From contig UQUV01000009.1 in assembly GCA_900544305.1 (NCBI GenBank), positions 34,142 to 98,141 of the forward strand: a stretch of 64,000 bases of DNA. The letters are read 5' to 3'. The notes beneath the pieces were generated by a model, which saw nothing but the letters and a program-made list of their open reading frames with translations, had not been told where the DNA came from and made no database searches. Positions 32,906 through 39,854 of the stretch are shown in pieces; within the stretch, counting starts at the first letter, position 1; the number at the start of each line of letters is the position of its first letter. The translations under genes and the position numbers were made by a program. Source of the stretch: an uncultured Porphyromonadaceae bacterium. Its GTDB lineage: Bacteria > Bacteroidota > Bacteroidia > Bacteroidales > Muribaculaceae.

Positions 32906-33690
32906 AAAGAGTACACTACATCGACAACTATCTCATAAACCCGCAGCATCCGGTAACGGTAAACCTTATCGGAGCAGGAGGAACAGGCTCGCAGGTGCTT
33001 ACCTGCCTGGCCAGGCTTGACACGGCACTGAGGGGACTGGGACATCCCGGACTGTTCATAACTGTGTATGATTCCGACATCGTAACGGAGGCCAATATCG
33101 GGCGGCAGCTCTTCAGCCCCTCGGACATCGGCCTGAACAAGGCACAGTGTCTTGTCACACGCATGAACAACTTCTTCGGCAACGACTGGAAGGCGGTACC
33201 GGACATCTATCCGGCAGCTCTGAAGGACGCCAGACGGGACAATCTGGCCAACATAACGATTACCTGCACGGACAACATAAAGTCCCGTCTCGATCTGTGG
33301 AACATACTGAAAGCCGTGCCGGTTTCAGAATACAGAAGCTACGAGACCCCCCTGTACTGGATGGACTTCGGCAACACGCAGGATACGGGACAGGTCATCC
33401 TCGGAACCGTACCGAAGAAAATCAGACAACCGGCATCCAAGCTGTACGAAACGGTAGAATCGCTGAAGGTGATCACACGATATGTCAAATACGCGAGAGT
33501 GAAGGAAAAGGATTCCGGACCGAGCTGCTCACTGGCGGAGGCCCTGGAAAAGCAGGACCTGTTCATCAACTCCACATTGGCACAGCTCGGCTGCAACATC
33601 CTGTGGAAAATGTTCCGCAACGGTATGATCGAGTATCACGGGCTGTACCTGAACCTCTCAACCTTGAAAATGAATCCGATACCTGTCTGA
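32902..33690 (+). CDS. PRTRC system ThiF-family (E1-like) protein
   Basis: A 262-residue ThiF/MoeB/E1-like nucleotide-binding protein. Residues 18-30 carry the dinucleotide motif VNLIGAGGTGSQ, followed by an acidic VYDSDIV strand and the Arg-Gln of NIGRQLF. The ITCTDNIKSRLDLW motif lies near residue 118. These are the adenylation-domain landmarks. No clear zinc CxxC pairs or catalytic Cys loop are seen, so it may adenylate without thioester transfer. It overlaps PRTRC-B by 4 bases and ends the cassette. No ParB-related partner is visible in the window. Confidence 0.9.
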   Translation: MKRVHYIDNYLINPQHPVTVNLIGAGGTGSQVLTCLARLDTALRGLGHPGLFITVYDSDIVTEANIGRQLFSPSDIGLNKAQCLVTRMNNFFGNDWKAVPDIYPAALKDARRDNLANITITCTDNIKSRLDLWNILKAVPVSEYRSYETPLYWMDFGNTQDTGQVILGTVPKKIRQPASKLYETVESLKVITRYVKYARVKEKDSGPSCSLAEALEKQDLFINSTLAQLGCNILWKMFRNGMIEYHGLYLNLSTLKMNPIPV

Positions 33691-34032
33691 ACGCGGCTTT
33701 ATGGCCTATAACATGTTAAAACTTGTTTGAAATCAAGACAAACATATATTAACTTCATTGCAGTTAGAGACAAATGTATATATTTGTATTTTGGAATATT
33801 ATACAATAGGACAGCGTATTGTCTTGCCGGAACTTCCGTAATTCAGGCAAACGAAAACAGGGTCATCCGCGTTTCCACACGGGACTATAACAGGGGGCCT
33901 TATTTTTTCCTGCATCGGGAAATACGGAGAAACAGAAATATGGACTGACTGTAAAAGATAGAATATGGACAAGATATTGGATACCCGAACCAGAGAATCT
34001 TCTGCCGAAAGCTGCCGGCAGAAAGGAGAATC

Positions 34033-34065
34033 ATGCGGGCAAACCGTCGCCCGCCAAGGTTATAA
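34033..34065 (+). CDS. Putative leader peptide of the rteAB attenuator
   Basis: ATG at 34033 encodes MRANRRPPRL then TAA. AAAGGAG at 34022-34028 precedes it, a near-perfect Shine-Dalgarno, which is unusual because Bacteroidetes genes rarely use one. A hairpin (TTCTGCCG with CGGCAGAA, 34000-34023) abuts and partly covers the Shine-Dalgarno. The peptide is Arg-rich with a Pro-Pro pair, as in ribosome-stalling leader peptides. The end of the frame (AAGGTT, 34057-34062) can pair with AACCTT in the terminator downstream. Confidence 0.55.
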   Translation: MRANRRPPRL

Positions 34066-34130
34066 CAGGCCGGAGTGCATTCTGTGTACGACGGGATAGC
34101 ACGTCGGGGTGACATCCAAATTACTCACGT

Positions 34131-34169
34131 CCCGGAAGACTGCGCCCCACAACCTTCCGGGATTTTTTA
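34131..34169 (+). terminator. Intrinsic terminator / attenuator just before rteA
   Basis: CCCGGAAG (34131-34138) pairs perfectly with CTTCCGGG (34154-34161), followed by ATTTTTTAT. It ends only 12 bases before the rteA ATG at 34181. A competing hairpin, GGGGTGA near 34106 with TCACGTCCC (34125-34133), would use the same CCC. The two structures exclude each other, as expected for attenuation. Confidence 0.75.
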
Positions 34170-34180
34170 TCATAAGGCGT

Positions 34181-36553
34181 ATGAGGAAGCTAAGTGGAAT
34201 TTCATTGCAGACAAAAATCATAGCTGGTTATCTGATATTGCTGGCAGTCATCGGAAGCATGATTGCCATACTGCTCCATGAGCGCAAAAAAATGCATGAC
34301 ATAGCAAACGGAACCGCAGAAATACGTGAGATCCGGAATGAAGTCAACGCCATACGCCGACACATCGTTGGAATCGCATTGCTGGGGGAATCCGCCATCG
34401 GATGGGACAGTGAGGACTTCTCGGCATACCGGAACAGGCGCCTGCACATAGACAGCCTGCTGGAACGGATGAAAGACAACGGCCTGGACCTGGTGAGCCA
34501 CGAACAGATAGACACATTGCGACGGCTGCTGGAAGAGAAAGAAAGCCGCCTGTACCATCTTACGACGGTTTTTCAGGAGCAGAGGACCTCAGACAGCCTG
34601 CTCTACAACCGTCTGCCCGAGGTCATCAACAAGAGTACCCGTACACGCACAGTCACCCGCCGGAAAAACGGCATAGCAGGTTTCTTCGGCAAGAAGGAAA
34701 CCGTACAGGTACCGGCTTCCACGACAGAACTGCGGCAGCTCAACCGCCAGCTGATAACCATGCAGGAAGAGCATGACAGACATATCGGACTCTATGTTGA
34801 CAGCCTGCGTCTGCAAAACCTGAAACTGAACAAAAGACTGAACTCCTTCGTCACCGCCCTTGACGAACAGGTCCAGGCCGCTTTCCAAAACCGGGAAACA
34901 AGGATTGCGGAGGCAAAGGCACTTTCATTCAAGCTGTTTGCGGCCACCATCATAGTTGCCATTGTCCTGCTGATCATATCCCATCTTGTCATACAGAGGG
35001 ACATACGGCGCAAGGAACATGACCGCAGCAGACTGGTGGATACGCTCAAACAGAACCGGGAACTGTCCGAAATGAGAAAGCGTATCATCGTAACGCTATC
35101 CCATGACATAAGGGGACCGCTGAACGCCATCTGCGGTAGTGCGGAACTGGCCATTGACACCAGGGAAAGAAAACGCCGCAACACCTACCTTGACAACATC
35201 ATCAAATCCTCACGCCATATCACAAGACTTGCCAACAGTCTGCTTGACCTCTCCAGGCTGGACGAAGCGAAGGAATCACTGAACAGGATACCTTTCAACC
35301 TGAAAGCCTTCGTCGATGACATCAACGTGGAATACACTTGTGCGGCCAATGATAAGGGGCTGGTCTTCAAAACGGAAGCAGAGGACACCGACATCGTGGT
35401 ATGCGGAGATGCGGACCGCATCCGTCAGGTGGCGGACAACCTGCTGACCAACGCGCTCAAGTTCACCCGCAACGGAACAGTCTGTTTCCGGGTAAGCTAC
35501 AAGGACGGGGTAATGACCATGGAGGTGGAGGACTCGGGCATCGGCATGGACAAGGAGACGGTAGAACGCATATTCCGGCCGTTTGAGCGGGCGGCGCCAG
35601 ACATTTCGCCGGAAGGATTCGGGCTCGGCCTCCCGATAACCAAGGGACTTTTGAACCTGCTCGGCGGCAGCATCTCCGTATCGAGCCATGTCGGGAAAGG
35701 CAGCCTGTTCCACACGGAAATCCCCCTTGCCATTTCCACTGAACCGGTAAAGAATAGCGTCATGCCAGCTGTGAAAAGATACAGCCTTCCCAAGCGTATC
35801 ATCTTGGCGGACGACGATCCGATACAGCTGCGCATCGTCATGGAGATGCTGGAGCGGAACGGAGTATCATGCCGGACTTGCATCGGGGCGAAGGACGTGG
35901 CCGGCGAACTGCGGAAAGAACCGTATGATCTACTGCTGACCGACATCCAGATGCACGGTACCAGCGGTTTTGACCTGCTGTACCTCCTGCGTCATTCCAA
36001 TATCGGAAATTCACGCACCATCCCGGTTGCCGCCATGACCGCCCGCAACGACGTGGACGAGAGCCGCTATACCGAAGCCGGCTTTTCCGGGTGCATACGG
36101 AAACCGTTCTCCATGAACGAACTGCTGGCTTTCCTTTCCTCCATAATGAAAAGGTCGGGACAGCAGCAGGAGCAGAAGGCGGATTTCAATGCCCTGGCCG
36201 CAGACACGGGGGACATGGAATGGATGCTCAATGCCTTCATCAAGGAATCGCTCGACAACAGGACAGAACTGAAAGAAGCCCTTGAAAGCATGAAAACGGA
36301 CACGGAGCGTATGAAAAACACCCTGCACCGCATGTATCCCACCTGGGAACAGCTGGGGGTGGCCTGCGAACTGGAGACATACAGCAGAATCCTGCATGAC
36401 GATACTTCCGATGACCTGACCATCAGTACATATACAGAGGCCGTCATCGTAAGAATAGACCGGCTGGTAGGCGACGCGAAGAACCTGCTTTCGGAAATCA
36501 GAAGACTTGACTTAAAGAACTATACGGATGAAACACAGAATACTCATAGTTGA
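34181..36553 (+). CDS. rteA: Hybrid sensor histidine kinase RteA
   Basis: A 790-residue hybrid kinase. The start at 34181 (MRKLSGISLQTKIIAGYLIL) gives a first membrane helix at about 13-34, a periplasmic coiled-coil region and a second helix at about 250-270. The H-box TLSHDIRGPLNA has its His near residue 308. The N-box DNLLTNALKF is near 420 and G-boxes DSGIGMD and GFGLGL follow. A receiver domain has ADDDPIQ near 542 and the acceptor Asp in LLLTDIQ near 586. A C-terminal Hpt-like domain contains LHRMYPTWEQLG near 715. RteA and RteB of CTnDOT control excision and transfer. rteB begins 26 bases before this gene ends. Confidence 0.92.
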   Translation: MRKLSGISLQTKIIAGYLILLAVIGSMIAILLHERKKMHDIANGTAEIREIRNEVNAIRRHIVGIALLGESAIGWDSEDFSAYRNRRLHIDSLLERMKDNGLDLVSHEQIDTLRRLLEEKESRLYHLTTVFQEQRTSDSLLYNRLPEVINKSTRTRTVTRRKNGIAGFFGKKETVQVPASTTELRQLNRQLITMQEEHDRHIGLYVDSLRLQNLKLNKRLNSFVTALDEQVQAAFQNRETRIAEAKALSFKLFAATIIVAIVLLIISHLVIQRDIRRKEHDRSRLVDTLKQNRELSEMRKRIIVTLSHDIRGPLNAICGSAELAIDTRERKRRNTYLDNIIKSSRHITRLANSLLDLSRLDEAKESLNRIPFNLKAFVDDINVEYTCAANDKGLVFKTEAEDTDIVVCGDADRIRQVADNLLTNALKFTRNGTVCFRVSYKDGVMTMEVEDSGIGMDKETVERIFRPFERAAPDISPEGFGLGLPITKGLLNLLGGSISVSSHVGKGSLFHTEIPLAISTEPVKNSVMPAVKRYSLPKRIILADDDPIQLRIVMEMLERNGVSCRTCIGAKDVAGELRKEPYDLLLTDIQMHGTSGFDLLYLLRHSNIGNSRTIPVAAMTARNDVDESRYTEAGFSGCIRKPFSMNELLAFLSSIMKRSGQQQEQKADFNALAADTGDMEWMLNAFIKESLDNRTELKEALESMKTDTERMKNTLHRMYPTWEQLGVACELETYSRILHDDTSDDLTISTYTEAVIVRIDRLVGDAKNLLSEIRRLDLKNYTDETQNTHS

Positions 36554-37835
36554 AGACAATATCCTGCTGGCCGGACAACAAAAGAAATGGTTCGAGAAAT
36601 CCGGCTATGAAGCAGTGACAACCATAGACGAACCCGGTGCAAGGCGGCTTCTGAAAAAGGAGCCTTTCGATCTTGTCCTTTCCGATGTCCGTCTTCCGCA
36701 GGGGGACGGCATATCGCTGCTCGAATGGATGCAGAGAGAACGGATAGATGTTCCCTTCATCATCATGACCGGATATGCTTCCGTGCAGGATGCCGTCCGT
36801 GCCATCAAGATGGGAGCAAAAGACTATCTGGCCAAGCCTGTTCAGATGGATGAGCTGCAAAGTCTGATAAAGAACATCCTGCATCCACGCTCAGTCATAT
36901 ACGGAAAGGACAAGGGCATCCTTCCCAGGAACAGCCGGCAGATGAAAGAAGTGGAAAATCTGGCGCGTACGGTTGCTCCATTCGACATTTCTGTCCTGAT
37001 TCTTGGCCCGAACGGTGCAGGCAAGGAATCTATTGCGCAACGTATCCATTATTCCAGCGAACGCAGGGAAAAGCCATTTCTGGCAGTAAACTGCGGGGTC
37101 ATTCCCAAAGAGCTTGCGCCCTCGCTCTTTTTCGGGCATGTGAAGGGGACGTTTACGGGGGCGGACACAAACCGTGAAGGCTTTTTTGAAACGGCCCGTG
37201 GCGGGACCCTGTTCCTTGACGAGGTGGGAACATTGTCCATGGAGGTACAAAGCATGCTTCTGCGTACCTTGCAGGAAGGCACCTATATCCCTATAGGCAG
37301 CTATCGTGAGAAACACTCCGACGTAAGGATAGTAGCGGCAACCAACGAGGACCTTCAGTTGGCCATCAGGGAGAGACGCTTCCGGGAAGACCTCTACCAC
37401 CGTCTGGGGGAATTTGAAATCGTCCTGCCGGCCCTACACGAATGCCCGGAGGACATACTTCCGCTTGCCGAACATTTCAGGGAAAAGTTCTCCAGGGAAC
37501 TCAAACGGCAGACCGACGGATTCAGCCGTGAGGCGGAACAACTGCTGCTCTCATACGGCTGGCCGGGAAATGTGCGGGAATTGCAGAACAAGGTCAAACG
37601 GGCCGTCCTGCTGTCCAAACAGCCGATAATCGAGTCAGCTTGTTTGAACATAAGAATCGAGGATGAGGAAGAGAAAATCTTCCTTTTTCCGGAAAATGAG
37701 ACACAGGAAAAACAGTCCATCATCAGAGCCTTGAAAATATGCACGGGCAACCGGAAACGGACGGCGGAGATGCTGCACATTGATCCGTCCACGCTGTACC
37801 GGAAAATGAAGAAATACGGACTGAACGACAAATAA
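36528..37835 (+). CDS. rteB: Response regulator RteB (NtrC/sigma-54 activator type)
   Basis: A 435-residue response regulator. The receiver domain has the acceptor Asp 53 in LVLSDVRLP. The AAA+ domain has Walker A GPNGAGKES near 160-168, the GAFTGA-type loop as KGTFTGAD near 207 (Thr in place of Ala) and Walker B GTLFLDEVG near 226. A Fis-type helix-turn-helix lies at the end (TGNRKRTAEMLHIDPSTLYR). It overlaps rteA by 26 bases, so the pair is co-translated. RteB activates the excision and transfer genes in CTnDOT. Confidence 0.93.
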   Translation: MKHRILIVEDNILLAGQQKKWFEKSGYEAVTTIDEPGARRLLKKEPFDLVLSDVRLPQGDGISLLEWMQRERIDVPFIIMTGYASVQDAVRAIKMGAKDYLAKPVQMDELQSLIKNILHPRSVIYGKDKGILPRNSRQMKEVENLARTVAPFDISVLILGPNGAGKESIAQRIHYSSERREKPFLAVNCGVIPKELAPSLFFGHVKGTFTGADTNREGFFETARGGTLFLDEVGTLSMEVQSMLLRTLQEGTYIPIGSYREKHSDVRIVAATNEDLQLAIRERRFREDLYHRLGEFEIVLPALHECPEDILPLAEHFREKFSRELKRQTDGFSREAEQLLLSYGWPGNVRELQNKVKRAVLLSKQPIIESACLNIRIEDEEEKIFLFPENETQEKQSIIRALKICTGNRKRTAEMLHIDPSTLYRKMKKYGLNDK

Positions 37836-37880
37836 AGGCAATATAGACCGGAGATGTTTTCCAGTCTGGAATAAAATGCC

Positions 37881-37888
37881 TACTTTTG
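37881..37888 (+). promoter_or_regulatory. Candidate promoter after rteB
   Basis: TACTTTTG matches TAnnTTTG, with TTTT (37857-37860) exactly 20 bases upstream at the -33 place. It lies 46 bases after the rteB stop and would start a transcript near 37895 that runs through the long hairpin at 37995-38111. Confidence 0.5.
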
Positions 37889-37994
37889 CATAAGTCTGGC
37901 AAAATGTGAAACACATACTGCCAGCAGGAACATAAGAAAATACCGGCAGGGCTGACAGCCTCGCCGGATATTATACATAAGTCGCAAGACGTCT

Positions 37995-38111
37995 CGGATG
38001 GGAATCTGACAAATTCAAAAATACAGAGACTTTTGCGTGTAGCTTATGCTATGCCTAATAGCGTGAGCTCATGCAAATTTCTGTATTGGGCTTTGTCAGA
38101 GCCTCCATCCG
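37995..38111 (+). ncRNA. 117-base near-continuous hairpin, candidate small RNA
   Basis: The left side (CGGATGG, TCTGACAAA, AATACAG, TTTGC in order) pairs with the right side (GCAAA, CTGTATT, TTTGTCAGA, CCATCCG). The apex AGCTTATGCTATGCCTAATA continues the stem (AGCTTA with TGAGCT, GCTAT with ATAGC). A promoter lies upstream and a terminator at 38117-38135 directly after. No open frame of note is present. Alternatives are a leader that controls the next gene, or a DNA cruciform. No known RNA family was recognised. Confidence 0.55.
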
Positions 38112-38116
38112 AAATA

Positions 38117-38138
38117 GCGTGAGTCTCACGCTTTTCAT
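38117..38138 (+). terminator. Short intrinsic terminator after the hairpin
   Basis: GCGTGA and TCACGC (38117-38122, 38126-38131) with loop GTC are followed by TTTTCATTT. The sequence AATAGCGTGAG here repeats one inside the preceding hairpin (near 38057), so the two hairpins could also pair with each other. It ends 16 bases before the ATG at 38154. Confidence 0.55.
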
Positions 38139-38153
38139 TTGGAATATCAAGGT

Positions 38154-38570
38154 ATGGCAAAGTTACAGGTTCTGATAGCAATGACATTGAACGGTTCCGT
38201 CCCCGCACGGAACGATTCCCTGCTGCAATGGATACAAAACAGCAATGACGGTTTCCCCTGCTGGCGGAACCGGTACACCCGCATGCTGTATCCGGGCTAT
38301 CCGCTGGTCGACCTCATCTGTGACAAGGAACAGTCTGCACCCTCTGACATATATCTGGCTGAAATCTATGACGACAGCAGCGCGGAACTGCTGCGGGGAC
38401 TGTCCCTGTACCACCTGATAGATGAGATGGTCATTTTTCTTCTTCCGGTAATCAGTTCCGAAACGGTTCCCGTATCACAACATATCTCCACGGACAAATG
38501 GAAACTGGTCAGGACAAAAACATTCAGAAACGGAATCTGCCGCCTTACTTATCGCAAAACATTGCAATAA
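38154..38570 (+). CDS. RibD C-terminal / dihydrofolate-reductase-like protein
   Basis: A 138-residue protein with the fold pattern of the RibD C-terminal/DHFR-like superfamily: an opening strand LQVLIAMTLNGSVPARND, the catalytic-region phrase YLAEIYDDSSAELLRGLSLY and the ending LVRTKTFRNGICRLTYRK. It is shorter than typical DHFR-type proteins (about 160-200 residues), which suggests a special or non-catalytic form. Start at 38154 is preferred over 38139, which lies in the terminator. It follows rteB in this ICE and ends at the strong terminator at 38603. Its role in the element is not known. Confidence 0.6.
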   Translation: MAKLQVLIAMTLNGSVPARNDSLLQWIQNSNDGFPCWRNRYTRMLYPGYPLVDLICDKEQSAPSDIYLAEIYDDSSAELLRGLSLYHLIDEMVIFLLPVISSETVPVSQHISTDKWKLVRTKTFRNGICRLTYRKTLQ

Positions 38571-38602
38571 GAGATTGCACGCTCTTGCATTTGCAATACC
38601 CC

Positions 38603-38635
38603 AATCAGCCCCGATTTTTCGCGGCTGATTTTTTA
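38603..38635 (+). terminator. Intrinsic terminator
   Basis: AATCAGCC (38603-38610) pairs with GGCTGATT (38623-38630), followed by TTTTTT. It lies 33 bases after the stop of the RibD/DHFR-like gene. Confidence 0.85.
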
Positions 38636-38775
38636 TTTCTCTGTTTTTCAGCAATTTGCCGTATCATTATGTAGCAATATGCTCCATTGGTCCACGTTTT
38701 GGCCTATATCAAATGAAACCTGTTGCGCAACACGGTGTAAATAACGGAATTATTACACTAAAAACAGAATTCATT

Positions 38776-39099
38776 ATGATACAGATAGACAGGGAGACAT
38801 TCCAGATGATGCTCCAGAAGATAATGGAACGGTTTGACAGAATCGATGACAGGCTGAACCGCATGAACCGGCAGACGGCCGCCCTTGAAGGGGACAAGCT
38901 GCTCGATAACCAGGACATGTGCGAACTGCTTGGCGTTACAAAGCGTACCCTTGCCCGTTACCGCCAGAAGAAACTGGTTACCTATTACATGATTGACGGG
39001 CGGACCTACTATAAGGCTTCGGAGGTGCAGGAGTTTCTTAACCGGAAAGGGAAAGTCCTGCCCCTAAGAATAAAGAAAGAACTCGGTCTTCAACCCTAA
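38776..39099 (+). CDS. Small helix-turn-helix protein 1
   Basis: A 107-residue protein: an N-terminal coiled coil (MIQIDRETFQMMLQKIMERF), then a MerR/excisionase-like helix-turn-helix (LDNQDMCELLGVTKRTLARY) with the wing phrase MIDGRTYYKASEVQEFL. Start at 38776 is preferred over 38656, which begins before the ATG-proximal promoter region. It resembles the DNA-bending excision factors and regulators of Bacteroidetes ICEs. It is first of three similar genes that follow in tandem, next to the integrases, so an excision or integration role is likely. Confidence 0.8.
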   Translation: MIQIDRETFQMMLQKIMERFDRIDDRLNRMNRQTAALEGDKLLDNQDMCELLGVTKRTLARYRQKKLVTYYMIDGRTYYKASEVQEFLNRKGKVLPLRIKKELGLQP

Positions 39100-39111
39100 T
39101 CAGATGACAAT

Positions 39112-39405
39112 ATGGAAATTATATGTATAGACAAGCGGATTTTCGACGAGTTGATTGTCCGGCTCAGTGAGATAGAGAAAAAAGTAACCCGCCTGTGCAG
39201 TCCGGCAAGAGATGCGGGACTGAAGAAATGGATGGACAACCGGGACGTGTGCGAGGTTCTCCGCATATCCAAACGCACGCTTCAGGTCTACCGTGAAAAG
39301 GGTCTGTTGCCTTACACCCGAATCAAGAACAAGATTTTCTACAGGCCGGAGGATGTGCAGAAGCTGTTGGAATCAAGTGATCACCCTCAAAGAAAAAAGC
39401 CATGA
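39112..39405 (+). CDS. Small helix-turn-helix protein 2
   Basis: A 97-residue paralogue of the preceding protein: coiled coil (FDELIVRLSEIEKKVTRLCS) then helix-turn-helix (MDNRDVCEVLRISKRTLQVY) and the wing RIKNKIFYRPEDVQKLL. It follows 12 bases after gene 1 and overlaps gene 3 by 4 bases. Tandem paralogues of this type suggest that they bind as hetero-oligomers or to different sites. No enzymatic motif is present. Confidence 0.8.
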   Translation: MEIICIDKRIFDELIVRLSEIEKKVTRLCSPARDAGLKKWMDNRDVCEVLRISKRTLQVYREKGLLPYTRIKNKIFYRPEDVQKLLESSDHPQRKKP

Positions 39406-39713
39406 GTTACGATCTTATTAACAAGCAGGACCCGCGGATTGATGCCATTTTCGAAAGTCTGGAAAAGATGGAGCAAATGATTGATGGACTACAGACGGCA
39501 CCAAGGCCGGCATTTCACGGTGATTATTTCCTCACGGACGAGGAGCTGTCGAAAGTATTGAAGGTCAGCAGGCGTACCCTGCAGGAATACCGTACCCTCG
39601 GCGTGATACCTTATTACCTTGTACAGGGAAAAGCCCTTTATAAAGAATCGGACATACAGAAAGTTCTTGACGACGCTTATAAAAGATGCAGGGAAGAACA
39701 GCGATGGGTATGA
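39402..39713 (+). CDS. Small helix-turn-helix protein 3
   Basis: A 103-residue paralogue: coiled coil (IDAIFESLEKMEQMIDGLQT) then helix-turn-helix (LTDEELSKVLKVSRRTLQEY) and wing YYLVQGKALYKESDIQKVL. It overlaps gene 2 by 4 bases (ATGA). It is the last of the set and ends just before a bidirectional terminator that separates it from the convergent integrase gene. Its role is probably that of an Xis-like or regulatory partner for the recombinases, by context. Confidence 0.8.
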   Translation: MSYDLINKQDPRIDAIFESLEKMEQMIDGLQTAPRPAFHGDYFLTDEELSKVLKVSRRTLQEYRTLGVIPYYLVQGKALYKESDIQKVLDDAYKRCREEQRWV

Positions 39714-39724
39714 TAAAACGAAAG

Positions 39725-39764
39725 AGACCGTCTCCAAATCACTTCACTTCGAGACGGTCTTTTT
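39725..39764. terminator. Bidirectional terminator between HTH genes and integrase
   Basis: AGACCGTCTC (39725-39734) and GAGACGGTCT (39751-39760) enclose a 16-base loop. A TTTTT run follows on the plus strand and TCTTT on the minus strand. It ends both the HTH operon and the convergent recombinase transcript. Confidence 0.8.
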
Positions 39765-39854
39765 CGTTTCCGCACATGTTGAGTATTGAAAAATACTAAA
39801 GTATATAAGCGACAGGAGCCCCTAATGTTCTGTTCTTAGGACTTCCGTATCACT

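Larger units (their letters stand above)
33691..34180 (+). promoter_or_regulatory. rteA leader region with promoter and attenuator
   Basis: A 490-base interval between the PRTRC cassette and rteA. TATATTTG at 33779-33786 fits the -7 consensus, with TTG at 33758-33760 as a possible -33 element. A transcript from about 33793 would have a leader near 390 bases. It contains a hairpin (34000-34023), a Shine-Dalgarno sequence, a 10-codon open frame and an intrinsic terminator, described separately. In CTnDOT the place upstream of rteA is taken by tetQ; no tetQ or remnant of it is recognised here. Confidence 0.6.

Noticed and set aside
33727..33948. Open frame of 73 codons in the rteA leader
   Set aside because: It starts before the likely promoter and lacks protein-like composition; the 10-codon frame at 34033 is better supported.
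37995..38138. Identification of the hairpin as RteR
   Set aside because: I cannot confirm the RteR sequence or map position from memory, so no name is given.
38139..38153. Earlier ATG for the RibD/DHFR-like gene at 38139
   Set aside because: It is immediately behind the terminator hairpin and adds residues not typical of the family.
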